The notes: generated from the sequence alone by a model not told the origin. Positions 26,294-34,834 are shown, numbered from the stretch's first letter. The stretch is DNA of 64,000 nucleotides from an uncultured Atopobium sp. (GCA_947090525.1 CAMUON010000001.1:62001-126000), one strand, 5' to 3'. A program made the numbers and translations.

Positions 26294-27004
26294 ATGGGTC
26301 AGAAGGTACAACCAACTGGTTTCCGTCTCGGCATTGTCGAGCAATGGCGTTCCCGCTGGTACGCCGGTAAAAAGGATTATGCCTCCCACGTCGGTGGCGA
26401 TCTTGAAATCCGTAAGTATCTCAAGAAGCGTCTGGCATCAGCAGCTCTTTCGCGTGTCGAAATTGAGCGCGCTGGTGAAAAGATCAAAGTTTCCATCTTT
26501 ACATCACGTCCTGGTATCGTCATTGGTAAAAAAGGTACCGAGATTGATGACCTTCGTCGCGACGTGCAGCGTATCGCTGGCGCGGCAAAAGGCGATGTAA
26601 ATGTTGAAGTTGTCGAGATCAAACAACCCGATCTCGATGCTCAAATCACCGCTGATCGTATTGCTGAGCAGCTCGAAGGCCGTGTAGCTTTCCGTCGCGC
26701 AGTTCGCAAAGCCGTTCAAGGTGCTACCAAGGCAGGCGCTAAGGGTATTCGTATTCAGTGCTCCGGCCGTCTGAATGGTGCCGAAATGGGACGTATTGAG
26801 TGGTCTCGTGAAGGTCGCGTGCCTCTGCACACCCTTCGCGCAAAGATCGACTACGCACAATCTACTGCAAGCACCACTATGGGCGCAGTAGGAATTAAAG
26901 TTTGGATTTATCTCGGCGAAAAACTTCCAGGACAACCAGCTCCCAACCCCGCACTTGAGGGTTCCAGCCGTCCTCGCCGTCGTAATGAGAGGAGGAGTCG
27001 CTAA
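26294..27004 (+). CDS. rpsC: 30S ribosomal protein S3
   Basis: S3, 236 residues, at the mRNA entry channel with helicase-related function. It begins MGQKVQPTGFRLGIVEQWRS. The KH domain motif GRPGIVIGKKG is present as SRPGIVIGKKGTEIDDLRRD. The C-terminal domain with SGRLNGAEMGRIEW is complete, and a short basic tail (RPRRRNERRSR) ends it. Its ribosome binding site GGAAAGGAGG lies inside the end of rplV. Its stop overlaps the rplP start by one base (TAATG). Confidence 0.98.
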   Translation: MGQKVQPTGFRLGIVEQWRSRWYAGKKDYASHVGGDLEIRKYLKKRLASAALSRVEIERAGEKIKVSIFTSRPGIVIGKKGTEIDDLRRDVQRIAGAAKGDVNVEVVEIKQPDLDAQITADRIAEQLEGRVAFRRAVRKAVQGATKAGAKGIRIQCSGRLNGAEMGRIEWSREGRVPLHTLRAKIDYAQSTASTTMGAVGIKVWIYLGEKLPGQPAPNPALEGSSRPRRRNERRSR

Positions 27005-27429
27005 TGTTAGCACCGAAACGTGTTCTTCACCGCAAAGTACAGCGCGGCTCCATGAAAGGTCAAGCAAAGGGCAACACCGAGCTGCATTTTGGTAGCTACG
27101 GCTTGCAGGCACTCGAGGCTCATTGGATCACCAACCGCCAAATCGAGGCTGCTCGTATTGCTATGACACGTTACATGAAGCGTGGCGGTAGGGTATGGAT
27201 TACTATCTTCCCCGATAAACCTATCTCCAAAAAACCTGCTGAGACTCGTATGGGTTCCGGTAAAGGTAACCCAGAAGAGTGGGTAGCTGTTGTAAAACCT
27301 GGTCGTATCATGTTTGAGATCGACGGCGTGACCGAAGATATCGCGAAGGAAGCGCTCCGTCTTGCTCAGCACAAGATGCCTATCAAGACCCGGGTTGTTG
27401 CCCGCACCACGGATCAAGTGGAGGAGTAA
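27004..27429 (+). CDS. rplP: 50S ribosomal protein L16
   Basis: L16, 141 residues, which helps position the A-site tRNA on the large subunit. It begins MLAPKRVLHRKVQRGSMKG. The conserved RGGRVWITIFPDKPISKKP and the GSGKGNPEEWVAVVKPGRI loop are present; the latter contains the arginine that is hydroxylated in some species only in a different context, so no claim is made. Start overlaps the rpsC stop, so the pair is translationally coupled. GAGAGGAGG lies before the start, within rpsC. Confidence 0.97.
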   Translation: MLAPKRVLHRKVQRGSMKGQAKGNTELHFGSYGLQALEAHWITNRQIEAARIAMTRYMKRGGRVWITIFPDKPISKKPAETRMGSGKGNPEEWVAVVKPGRIMFEIDGVTEDIAKEALRLAQHKMPIKTRVVARTTDQVEE

Positions 27430-27434
27430 ACAAC

Positions 27435-27647
27435 ATGAAATACACCGAAATTCGTGAGCTCACCGACAAAGAGCTCGCTCAAAAACTCGAAGACGGCCGC
27501 TCTGAGCTGTTCAATTTGCGCTTCCAAATGGCAACGAGCCAGCTCGACAACACAGCTCGTCTGAAAGCTGTTAAGCACGACATCGCTCGTGTTCAAACAG
27601 AGTTACGTGCCCGTCAACTTGCAGCTCAAAAAGCCGCAAAGAACTAG
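27435..27647 (+). CDS. rpmC: 50S ribosomal protein L29
   Basis: L29, 70 residues, a small helical protein at the tunnel exit next to L23. It has the family pattern MKYTEIRELTDKELAQKLED followed by ELFNLRFQMATSQLDN and a basic, alanine-rich end. GTGGAGG lies before the ATG, overlapping the end of rplP. It is placed between rplP and rpsQ as usual. Confidence 0.96.
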   Translation: MKYTEIRELTDKELAQKLEDGRSELFNLRFQMATSQLDNTARLKAVKHDIARVQTELRARQLAAQKAAKN

Positions 27648-27665
27648 TTGCAGGAGAGATAAGTT

Positions 27666-27932
27666 ATGGCAGATACCGAAAGCAGGAACGCACGTAAAGT
27701 TCGCACCGGTGAGGTCATTTCGCTTTCCGGCGACAAGACCATCACGGTACAGGTTACGTATCGTAAGCACCACCCCAAGTATGGCAAAATGATGACCATT
27801 CACAAAAAGCTTCACGTGCACGACGAAAAGAACGAGTGCAACCTGAGGGACAAGGTACGCGTTATGGAGACGCGCCCCTTATCCAAAACCAAGCACTGGC
27901 GCCTTGTCGAGATCGTCGAGCGCGCAAAATAA
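27666..27932 (+). CDS. rpsQ: 30S ribosomal protein S17
   Basis: S17, 88 residues, an OB-fold protein that binds the 5' domain of 16S rRNA. The conserved KTITVQVTYRKHHPKYGK and RDKVRVMETRPLSKTKHWRL segments are present. GGAGAG lies before the ATG. Spacing to rpmC is 18 bases and to rplN 57 bases. The first ten residues (MADTESRNAR) are an acidic/polar extension common in Actinobacteria. Confidence 0.97.
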   Translation: MADTESRNARKVRTGEVISLSGDKTITVQVTYRKHHPKYGKMMTIHKKLHVHDEKNECNLRDKVRVMETRPLSKTKHWRLVEIVERAK

Positions 27933-27989
27933 CGATTCGATGCCCGTTTTTTGCGTGAGCAAAAAACTATAAGGGTTGGAGGAACAGCA

Positions 27990-28358
27990 ATGATTCAGAT
28001 GGAGACTATGCTTGCCGTCGCCGACAACAGCGGTGCTAAGCGCGTCAAATGCATCAAAGTCTTGGGTGGCTCAAAGCGCCGCTATGCTGGCCTTGCCGAC
28101 GTCATTATGTGCGCCGTGCAGGAGGCTACCCCAGGTGGTTCAGTAAAGAAGGGTGACGTTGTTCGCTGCGTTGTCGTTCGTACTGTAAAAGAAACTCGTC
28201 GTAAAGACGGCAGCTATATTAAGTTCGATCAGAACGCTTGTGTTTTGGTTGACAAGCAAGGTGAGCCTAAAGGTACGCGTATCTTTGGACCCGTTGCTCG
28301 TGAGCTGCGTGATCACAAGTACATGAAGATCGTCTCGCTTGCTCCTGAGACGCTTTAG
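27990..28358 (+). CDS. rplN: 50S ribosomal protein L14
   Basis: L14, 122 residues, at the subunit interface. The ATG at 27990 is chosen over a start at 27951 because TTGGAGGA lies 7 bases upstream and the protein then begins MIQMETMLAVADNSGAKRV as in all L14 proteins. The conserved GGSKRRYAGLADVI and GTRIFGPVARELRDH segments are intact. It is followed by rplX after 14 bases. Confidence 0.98.
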   Translation: MIQMETMLAVADNSGAKRVKCIKVLGGSKRRYAGLADVIMCAVQEATPGGSVKKGDVVRCVVVRTVKETRRKDGSYIKFDQNACVLVDKQGEPKGTRIFGPVARELRDHKYMKIVSLAPETL

Positions 28359-28372
28359 AAAGTGAGATGCTC

Positions 28373-28693
28373 ATGGCTAAGATGAAAATCAAGAAAGGTG
28401 ACCAAGTTCAGGTCATCTCCGGTAAAGACAAAGGTAAACGCGGCGAAGTGCTTCGTGCACTTCCTTCCGAGAACAAAGTTGTTGTCGCAGGCGTTGCCGT
28501 TGTCAAGAAGGCTCAAAAGCCTACGCAAGCAAATCAGCAGGGCGGCATCGTTGAGAAAGAAGCAGCTATCGATGCTTCTAATGTCGCTTTGATCGATCCT
28601 AAGACCGATAAGCCTTGCCGCTGCGGTTTTAAGGTGCTTGAGGACGGTTCCAAGGTGAGAATTTCTCGCCAGTCTGGTGCCGAGATCAAATAG
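28373..28693 (+). CDS. rplX: 50S ribosomal protein L24
   Basis: L24, 106 residues, an assembly-initiating large-subunit protein. The ATG at 28373 (MAKMKIKKGDQVQVISGKDK) is favoured over the ATG at 28367 because the purine-rich GTGAG is then 6 bases away. The KOW motif (GDQVQVISGKDKGKRGEVLR) is at the N-terminus. The protein ends in SGAEIK. It is the last gene of this block: a strong terminator and 12.6 kb of unrelated DNA separate it from rplE, its normal neighbour. Confidence 0.97.
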   Translation: MAKMKIKKGDQVQVISGKDKGKRGEVLRALPSENKVVVAGVAVVKKAQKPTQANQQGGIVEKEAAIDASNVALIDPKTDKPCRCGFKVLEDGSKVRISRQSGAEIK

Positions 28694-28765
28694 CACCTGA
28701 ATACGCGCGTGCGCGTGCTCGCGTTTCCAAGCGTGATCGTATGCGCGCGTTTACAGTTGCATGAC

Positions 28766-28797
28766 AAAAGCCCCGCATTAAAGTGCGGGGCTTTTTG
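28766..28797 (+). terminator. Terminator after rplX
   Basis: AAAAGCCCCGC and GCGGGGCTTTTT form a strong stem around ATTAAAGT with a T run. It ends transcription of the rplC-rplX block, and its presence shows that rplE and the genes after it need their own promoter. Confidence 0.92.
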
Positions 28798-28858
28798 TGT
28801 AGCCTCGGTGCCGTTTTGAGCGGCGCCGTTTTTTCTGGATGTATATATAACTTTAGGG

Positions 28859-29221
28859 TTATCTGCTCTCTAACGCGTCTCTTTTTGTTAATAGGTATAG
28901 GCAGTACTGGTTCATACTTATGTCCTCTTGCTTTGAGTGAAGCGCTAATGACCGGTGCAGTTCCTTGGGGATTCGAAGTTTGAACTGGCCGGAATATTCT
29001 TTTACTGTTTCAGGATCGGGGATTGCAACGCCATCCTCCATCGCCGTTTCAATCCAACACCTTTTAGCCTCTTGAACGTTGTGGATGGATTCTTCGATAG
29101 TTTCTCCGCAGGAAATACACCCTGGTAGGTCTGGGTATGATGCTACGAATCCTCCCTCTTCCGGATCGGCATCAATTTCCATTCTGTAGGGTGCGCGCAT
29201 GTATTCTTTAATCGTCTTCAT
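28859..29221 (-). CDS. hicB: HicB-type antitoxin
   Basis: 120-residue HicB-like antitoxin. The ATG at 29221 is preferred because AAGGAAG is 7 bases upstream; a start at 29239 is possible. The N-terminal degenerate RNase H-like half has YRMEIDADPEEGGFVASYPD followed by LPGCISCGETIEESIHNVQE, the hallmark of the HicB family. The C-terminal half (SGQFKLRIPKELHRSLALHS, then MNQYCLYLL) is a ribbon-helix-helix/Arc-type DNA-binding domain. It neutralises HicA and should repress the operon. It overlaps the end of hicA by 14 bases. The pair sits just past the rplX terminator, on the opposite strand. Confidence 0.9.
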   Translation of the reverse strand: MKTIKEYMRAPYRMEIDADPEEGGFVASYPDLPGCISCGETIEESIHNVQEAKRCWIETAMEDGVAIPDPETVKEYSGQFKLRIPKELHRSLALHSKQEDISMNQYCLYLLTKRDALESR

Positions 29222-29459
29222 GTTCCGCTTCCTTTTCAACGACTGCTCTGACCATCTCTACATAGACTTTCTTTATCCGCGCATGTCTAGGTATGGTAAT
29301 TGGTGAACAACCTTTTTTTCTGAAGGTGACATGAGAACTTCCGCCCTTTGGTTCTCGCATGGTGTACCCATACTTTTTAAGAATTTTCTCCAACTCTGCA
29401 AATCGAAATTCACAAGAAAGTAAAGAGAGCTGGTGCAATAGCTTGTCCCACTGTGACAT
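29208..29459 (-). CDS. hicA: HicA-type mRNA interferase toxin
   Basis: 83-residue HicA-like toxin. The core ELEKILKKYGYTMREPKGGS followed by SHVTFRKKG and ITIPRHARIKKVYV matches the small double-stranded RNA-binding-like fold, with the conserved histidine in GSSHVTF that acts in RNA cleavage. An extra 20 residues at the N-terminus make it longer than the usual 60. AGAGGA lies 5 bases before the ATG. The toxin-first order is normal for hicAB. It is transcribed from a promoter at about 29480-29506 that contains a tandem repeat. Confidence 0.88.
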   Translation of the reverse strand: MSQWDKLLHQLSLLSCEFRFAELEKILKKYGYTMREPKGGSSHVTFRKKGCSPITIPRHARIKKVYVEMVRAVVEKEAEHEDD

Positions 29460-29477
29460 ATAGTCCTCTTATCAAGT

Positions 29478-29506
29478 AGTTTATATGGTGTCATATATGG
29501 TGTCAA
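29478..29506 (-). promoter_or_regulatory. hicAB promoter with tandem operator repeat
   Basis: On the minus strand TTGACA (29506-29501) and TAAACT (29483-29478) are 17 bases apart. The spacer and -35 are covered by two back-to-back copies of TGACACCATATA (plus-strand TATATGGTGTCA at 29482-29493 and 29494-29505). This suits binding of two HicB dimers and autorepression. Confidence 0.7.
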
Positions 29507-29538
29507 GATATGAGAAATGTGAGGGTTTACGCGTGCGC

Positions 29539-31233
29539 TTAGCCCTCAGCAAGAGGAGCGCTGATCAGGCGATCGTAGGCAAGATAGCCAAGCCCCAGCA
29601 TGACGAGCGCCGCAAATACCGCGCCTGCCAGATAGGTCGCATCTCCGCCAAATATATAACCCAGGGGATTGATACTTGCAAGTACCGATATTCCAAGCAC
29701 TGCATAAAAAATCAGGATCATAAGCATTGCCCACTTTTGTCTCTTAAATGCGCGTGCTGTTTCATGCGTATTATCCCAGCTAAAATTGGGATCACTCGCA
29801 TCGAGCATAAGAGCTACCGTTTCCATAAGGATAAGCGCCGAGAAGGGTATGAGCAGCACCACAAGACGCTCAACGACGCTAAGCGGCAGAAACAAATTGT
29901 ATAAAATCTCATCTATAACGAATATTGCTCCCGTAGGCAAAAGACATGAAAAGAGCTTCGCACGCATAATATCTCGAGCTAAGAGGGGGATAGTCTGCAT
30001 ATGCCACCATTTATTTCCTTCAAGGGTTATGGCATAGAGACTCATGGGCAAAGTAAGCGTATAGATGGGAATGCAGGCAGCGGCCGCGCAGAGCATATGG
30101 CCTGTGTTTTGTAGCTTCATAAACGGCCATACAAAACAGAGAATCAGTGGCAGGGCTAGGGCAAGGAGCAGAGGAATCGCAGCATTCATCGCAACGGAAG
30201 AGTTACGCAGGCAGAGTAGGCCATCTTTCTTTGCAATCGCGAGCATGCTACGGTGCTTTTGAGAGAAATTCTCCCACGTATATGTCCGCGATCTCGCGGA
30301 TGGTTGAAGCGTCGTATCAGCATTTGGTTTGTCACTACCTTTTGCGCGCAGCTCTGCAGCCGCTTCTGTCGTATCGAACACAAAAGATCGTGTGGCTGTA
30401 TGCATCTCTTTAAGCGCAATAAAGGAATCGAGATTTTGCGCTAACCAGCGTGCTACCAGGTAGTATACGATGATGACCGGCACGGCTATAAGAGCGAGCA
30501 CTACGGCGTCGCCCGCACACGCCTGGCTAAAGAGTGTAAGCGCGTATTGCGCCCATCCCACGTAGGCGAGATAGGGGACCACAAAGTCTTGGACGTCAGG
30601 CATGGCTAAACAGTACCCCATAACGACCACGGGAAGAAGCACCACGCACGAGACGAGTACGATCACAAACATCGGGCCGCCGCGGAATTTGCGTTTAAGC
30701 GCGTATCCGCAGCAAAAGCAAAAGATGCTGATGAGCGAAGTATAGAGCGTCGCGAGCACCGTACCATATATACCAAGTCGCGCGCACGAGGCAACATCGC
30801 TATAGGGTATCCACGCGCCAACAGCGCAGATCATAACGAAAAAACTTGTGATAAATGAGGCTTCGAGCCCTTCAATAAGGCGTACCCATGCGATGGTCGT
30901 CTGAGCAATAGGCATGGCTTTAAGCTGCTCATAGCGCCCCGCTTCGAAGAGTTGTGCGCCCACACTCATAAAATTAGTCATCAGTACAAATGCGCAGGCA
31001 GCAACAAACGCAGCAGACGGAAGTATGCTAGGCCCCATAAAAGCAATCAAGTTGCTAAAGAAGTCTATGAAAGTTTTGATGAAAATTGCCGTGAGAACAA
31101 GTGTGAGAATAACGCCGCGTATGGCAGGGTTTACCAGGGGTTTTTTGGTGCCTCGAGTTTTTGGAGAAAAGGCTTTATTCCACGAATCAAGCCACTCGGC
31201 TTTCATGAGCGTACATATTTGTTTTGCCAGCAT
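29539..31233 (-). CDS. ABC-2 type transporter permease
   Basis: 564-residue membrane protein with about 12 hydrophobic segments in two halves. A hydrophilic loop at about 290-330 carries the sequence TRSFVFDTTEAAAELRAKGS. It starts MLAKQICTLMKAEWLDSWNK, one base after the stop of the ATPase gene, so the two are coupled. The double-length permease with an ATPase of the drug/antimicrobial-peptide export type suggests an exporter. The substrate cannot be told. GTGATGTAAG (no strong ribosome binding site) precedes the start, consistent with coupling. Confidence 0.85.
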   Translation of the reverse strand: MLAKQICTLMKAEWLDSWNKAFSPKTRGTKKPLVNPAIRGVILTLVLTAIFIKTFIDFFSNLIAFMGPSILPSAAFVAACAFVLMTNFMSVGAQLFEAGRYEQLKAMPIAQTTIAWVRLIEGLEASFITSFFVMICAVGAWIPYSDVASCARLGIYGTVLATLYTSLISIFCFCCGYALKRKFRGGPMFVIVLVSCVVLLPVVVMGYCLAMPDVQDFVVPYLAYVGWAQYALTLFSQACAGDAVVLALIAVPVIIVYYLVARWLAQNLDSFIALKEMHTATRSFVFDTTEAAAELRAKGSDKPNADTTLQPSARSRTYTWENFSQKHRSMLAIAKKDGLLCLRNSSVAMNAAIPLLLALALPLILCFVWPFMKLQNTGHMLCAAAACIPIYTLTLPMSLYAITLEGNKWWHMQTIPLLARDIMRAKLFSCLLPTGAIFVIDEILYNLFLPLSVVERLVVLLIPFSALILMETVALMLDASDPNFSWDNTHETARAFKRQKWAMLMILIFYAVLGISVLASINPLGYIFGGDATYLAGAVFAALVMLGLGYLAYDRLISAPLAEG

Positions 31234-31234
31234 C

Positions 31235-32110
31235 TTACATCACATCGTTTTCTGTGCTGCCGTGGGCGTTGTCTTGCACACTATTTCCTGAGAGTGCTCG
31301 GGTGTGTTCGTTTCCGGAAGTATTGAGCTCGTTCATAAAGAGCGCTTCGAGCGAGGAGTCGTGCGTGAGCTCAGACATCGTACCTTGCGCAACGATGCGG
31401 CCATTTTTGATCATCGCGGCCTTGTTGCAGAGTTTTTCGGCAACTTCCAAAACGTGCGTTGAGTAGAAAACGGCGCCTCCTGCCTCGCAAATTTCGTGCA
31501 TTATTTCTTTAAAATGAAGCGTAGCTTCGGGATCGAGACCCACGAACGGCTCGTCAAGCACGAGCAGGCGCGGTTTGTGCAAAAGCGCTGCTATAATCGC
31601 AATTTTTTGCTTCATACCGTGTGAATAATCCGCACAGCGCATGTTGAGCTTGGGCGTGAGGTCAAAGAGGTCGGCATAGGTGTGCATGCGCTCGCGGGCA
31701 AGGCGGCGGTCAACGCCGTACATGTCGGCGACGAAGCGCAAATACTGGATGCCGCTGAGGTAGTCATAGACCTCCGGATTGTCGGGAAGGTAGGAAAACA
31801 CTTGCTTCGCTGCGAGCGGCTCGTCCACGATGGAGTGTCCGTCGATGGTGATAGTGCCCTCGTCGAAGGCGTGAATGCCCACGATGCTTTTGATTGTAGT
31901 GGTTTTTCCTGCGCCGTTAGGGCCGATGAAGGCAAAAATATCACCGGGGTCAACGTGTAAAGATAGGTCGCGTACGGCAAAGGTCTCGAGGTTCTGAGTT
32001 TGCGTGTTTGCGTTGGTGTGAGTGTCTTTTTTGAGCTTTTGCGCAAGCTTTTTTAGGAAACCGATCTGAGCAGGTCGGTATGTTTTTGTTAGATGGTCTA
32101 TGTGCAGCAC
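31235..32110 (-). CDS. ABC transporter ATP-binding protein (exporter type)
   Basis: 291-residue ATPase from a GTG at 32110, preceded by AAAGGAGGGG; the open frame extends 27 codons further up without a ribosome binding site. Motifs: Walker A GPNGAGKTT near residues 67-75, Q-loop region FSYLPDNPEVYDYLSG, signature DYSHGMKQKIAII with the variant SHGM in place of SGGQ, Walker B LLVLDEPFVGLDP and switch histidine FYSTHVLE. An insertion of about 25 residues with KKDTHTNANTQTQ lies in the first strand region. The last 20 residues are polar. It pairs with the permease downstream as a complete ABC-2 exporter. Confidence 0.92.
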   Translation of the reverse strand: MLHIDHLTKTYRPAQIGFLKKLAQKLKKDTHTNANTQTQNLETFAVRDLSLHVDPGDIFAFIGPNGAGKTTTIKSIVGIHAFDEGTITIDGHSIVDEPLAAKQVFSYLPDNPEVYDYLSGIQYLRFVADMYGVDRRLARERMHTYADLFDLTPKLNMRCADYSHGMKQKIAIIAALLHKPRLLVLDEPFVGLDPEATLHFKEIMHEICEAGGAVFYSTHVLEVAEKLCNKAAMIKNGRIVAQGTMSELTHDSSLEALFMNELNTSGNEHTRALSGNSVQDNAHGSTENDVM

Positions 32111-32289
32111 GATGACCCCTCCTTTTGGTGAAATGTGGAAATATTTTATCGCATTTTCCACGCGCGGGCGATAGCAAGGTAGTGTCCGCATGGGCTTAAG
32201 TACGGGCTTAAGCTCGTGAGTGCGTCTGCGCCAGCCTTTTCCTGCTCAAACCCTTCCCTCACGTTGGGGCTTTTTGCTGCGCGCACGCG

Positions 32290-32471
32290 AGCTGAAAACT
32301 CTGGTAAAACTTCCACGCGAACGATTCTTTATGACGTCCAGCACGAGCGAGGAAGCTGTTTTGTGGGAACGCGTTGTGGGTTTTCGCGTTCTCCACAAAA
32401 CAGCTGGTAGCTCGTGCAATAGATTTGACGGGAAGTATATCTCGAGGGCTTTTTTCTGATGGTTTTCAGCT
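32290..32471. repeat. Nested palindrome, composite element copy 2
   Basis: Outer arms AGCTGAAAAC (32290-32299) and GTTTTCAGCT (32462-32471) enclose a hairpin at 32341-32417: GCACGAGC with GCTCGTGC, AGCTGTTTTGTGG with CCACAAAACAGCT, and GAACGCG with CGCGTTC. The plan matches 11161-11433 although most stem bases differ. The gap 32111-32893 has no supported gene. Confidence 0.7.
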
Positions 32472-32480
32472 TCCGCGGGC

Positions 32481-32658
32481 GCGTAGAAAAAAACGGGTTG
32501 ATGTCGAGATTTTTTGCCCGATTTTGGCAAAATTTGCGCCCGCGCGCGTCACTCAAAAAAGGCACACCGCGTGTAGCTGCGCATATAAAAAATTAACCCA
32601 TCGAAATTAGTTGAATATTTGATATTTTGTGTGACATCAGCGGCATTTTTTCTACGCC
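32481..32658 (+). mobile_element. 178-bp MITE-like element A, copy 2
   Basis: Same length, orientation and 12-base terminal inverted repeats (GCGTAGAAAAAA / TTTTTTCTACGC) as the copy at 11499-11676. Differences are scattered substitutions. It follows the nested palindrome by 9 bases and precedes the first LPxTG gene. A short GC-rich piece just after it (TCGCGAGCACCCCGC and GCCGCGTCAG, 32673-32700) recurs near 40983-41009. Confidence 0.65.
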
Positions 32659-32755
32659 TCCTCGCGAGCATCTCGCGAGCACCCCGCCGCGCCGCGTCAG
32701 TCCTTTCTACGCTTGTGTCAGCCAAAGAATCCCGTGGATACAGTTATGGAAAATA

Positions 32756-32784
32756 TGTGAATTCTGGGGGGGGGTGGACATATT
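32756..32784 (+). promoter_or_regulatory. Poly-G (G9) tract in the promoter region of the first LPxTG gene
   Basis: Nine consecutive G at 32766-32774. A weak promoter TGTGAA (32756) - 17 - CATATT (32779) would place the tract in the spacer. Alternatively TGGACA at 32775 is a -35 with the tract just upstream. Start codon is at 32894. The tract is long enough for slipped-strand mutation. Confidence 0.45.
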
Positions 32785-32893
32785 TTCCCTGAATTCTTTC
32801 TTAAAATTTTGATATGGGTGGGTTGACCCCAATTAATGAGAAGACCCCAGAACTAGCTCCATACAGCAGAGCTAGATGATTTGGAGGGTTATT

Positions 32894-34834
32894 ATGGCCA
32901 CATCACATACTCGCGCTGTTGCGAGCGCAGGTTTGAGCACGCGCATGTCGACCACGGGAAACGCGGACATGAGCGCGTTTGCACATTCGCTCACACACCT
33001 CGGCCGCGCGATTGCGTTTGCTGGCCTGAGCTCGATACTTATGGGTGCTGCGGTTACACTTGGCCCAGGTACTGCGTGGGCGGGCGAAGCTTCGCCTCAG
33101 TCGCTTGCATCCAAGGAAGTTGAGAAAACGCCTGCACTCGCGTCCAAGGAAGCCAAGCGATCTCAGTCGCTTGAAGCGAATAAGAAGGCGAAAGCGTCTG
33201 CGTCTGAACTTAAAAAGGCGGAGACAGAGTCTGCGCTTGAAGCAAAGCCGGCCCCTAAGCAGGGAAAAAGCGTTAACCAGATGGTTCAGCGCGCTGCAAT
33301 GGAAGTCCGCGCCCCAAAGCCCGCTCCTCCGCAAACTCCTGCGGCTCAGACAACAGAGCTCAAAGTGAGTCTTTGCTGGGAGACCATGAACAAGGATAAT
33401 AAAAATGCGCTCATTCAGGGCAACAGCGATTTTGGTCAGCTAAATTTTGAGTCTTGGGACTTTGGTTCTACGCTCGATTCTTCCAGGAAAGATGTTAAAG
33501 ATGCGTTTGGAAAAATTCAGTTTCAGATAAAAGATACAACTACAAACAAGACGGTCACAACTGCTGGTACCTATGATCCTAACACTGCTACAAGCGCAAC
33601 AAAAAGTCTGGGTAGCTATGTTACCGGCCATACGTACGAGGTATCCGTGGTAAATAGCACTATTCCAAGCCCGTATTATGTGACGTACAACAATGTTTCT
33701 ACAGATGAAGGTGATGAATTTACTCCAGATGCTACTAGCTTCACCTGGACGCCATCCAAAGCAAAAAATAAGAAATCTCAAAATAAATATTTTCGCTTGA
33801 ATGCCCTGGAAATCGTCTATGCCAATGACGAATCGGTAGCAGCTAACTGTTTTTCATACGAGCAACCAAAGAAAACTGACGGTAGTTATCGCTCCGATGG
33901 CGACTGGAAGTTTACCTACAACAAAGAAAATATTTTTGCGCATCTGCGTGTGAAAGATAATAAAATTCAGTTCCCTAAGACCGATCCTATTAAACCGGGC
34001 TTTAAGTTTGTTGGCTGGCAGTTCTATGTTGCTCAAAAGAAAAACGGTAGGCCGTACACATCGTACGACCGTATGGGCGACGATGATAAAAAAATAATAA
34101 ATGCTGCAAGCGTTGCGTACGTGCCATTTAACGAGCAGACTACCACCCATCCTTATTTGTTTGCTGTGCTTCGGGACAACAAGGGCGTAAATACGTTTGG
34201 TAGCAAGCTCGGAACTCAATATTGCTCTACAAATCATACCTTTGTGGTGTTCCCCAAGTGGGAGGCTGCTGGTTATAAAGTTACCTTTATGAATGGCGAC
34301 GCGCAGCTTGCACAAGTAAAGGTGCAAGAAAACAAGGCTATTGATACAGACAAATGGACAGATCAATCGATGCCTAATGATCCTACAAAAGACGGTTATG
34401 TCTTTAAGGAGTGGAATACCGATCCCACTGGTGAAGATAAATCTGGCGTATTTAACGGCATGACTATTGTCAATAAAGACACAACGGTATATGCGCAGTT
34501 TAGGAAAAAGGAGACGCCCGCACCTACGCCTGGTCCATATTATCCGCTGCCAGAGCCAACGCCTGTACCTGACGTGCCAGCACCCGCGCCAACTCCAGAA
34601 CCTGAGCACAAGGTTCCCGCGATCGAGGCTCCAGCGCCCGCAGTACCAGTGACTCCTACAACGCCTGCATCTGCTCCTAAGCATACACGCACGCTTCCGC
34701 AAACCGGAGATCTGACCTTGCTTTCTAGCCTAGCTGCACTTCCTGTAGCACTTGGCGCATGTCTCGGTGCTGGCGCAGCGCTTGTCATGGGAGGTCGTAG
34801 CCGCGCTCGTAGACGTCATAGCGCTCGCCGCTAG
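32894..34834 (+). CDS. LPxTG-anchored surface protein with Listeria-Bacteroides-type repeat
   Basis: 646 residues. The ATG at 32894 is chosen because TTGGAGGG ends 6 bases before it. A long signal peptide is cut after about Ala63 (GTAWA-GEA). Residues 64-135 are a Lys/Ala/Ser/Glu-rich stalk with repeated LASKE and ALEAK units. The middle is an unrecognised beta-rich region. Residues about 460-537 (YKVTFMNGDAQLAQVKV, GYVFKEWNTDPTG, VYAQF) form an InlB B-type (Listeria-Bacteroides) repeat. A Pro-rich wall-spanning part with repeated PEP and APAP follows, then LPQTGD at 601-606, a hydrophobic helix and a basic end. It is a sortase substrate, probably an adhesin. No sortase gene is in the window. 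Confidence 0.88.
   Translation: MATSHTRAVASAGLSTRMSTTGNADMSAFAHSLTHLGRAIAFAGLSSILMGAAVTLGPGTAWAGEASPQSLASKEVEKTPALASKEAKRSQSLEANKKAKASASELKKAETESALEAKPAPKQGKSVNQMVQRAAMEVRAPKPAPPQTPAAQTTELKVSLCWETMNKDNKNALIQGNSDFGQLNFESWDFGSTLDSSRKDVKDAFGKIQFQIKDTTTNKTVTTAGTYDPNTATSATKSLGSYVTGHTYEVSVVNSTIPSPYYVTYNNVSTDEGDEFTPDATSFTWTPSKAKNKKSQNKYFRLNALEIVYANDESVAANCFSYEQPKKTDGSYRSDGDWKFTYNKENIFAHLRVKDNKIQFPKTDPIKPGFKFVGWQFYVAQKKNGRPYTSYDRMGDDDKKIINAASVAYVPFNEQTTTHPYLFAVLRDNKGVNTFGSKLGTQYCSTNHTFVVFPKWEAAGYKVTFMNGDAQLAQVKVQENKAIDTDKWTDQSMPNDPTKDGYVFKEWNTDPTGEDKSGVFNGMTIVNKDTTVYAQFRKKETPAPTPGPYYPLPEPTPVPDVPAPAPTPEPEHKVPAIEAPAPAVPVTPTTPASAPKHTRTLPQTGDLTLLSSLAALPVALGACLGAGAALVMGGRSRARRRHSARR

Noticed and set aside
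28859..29459. Toxin-antitoxin pair of another type (RelBE or MazEF)
   Set aside because: The GGSSHVTF histidine motif and the LPGC...T motif with a ribbon-helix-helix end are specific for hicA and hicB.
33854..34702. 282-codon open frame opposite the first LPxTG gene
   Set aside because: It is antisense to a gene with clear signal peptide and sorting signal, and has low-complexity Arg/Cys/Trp composition.
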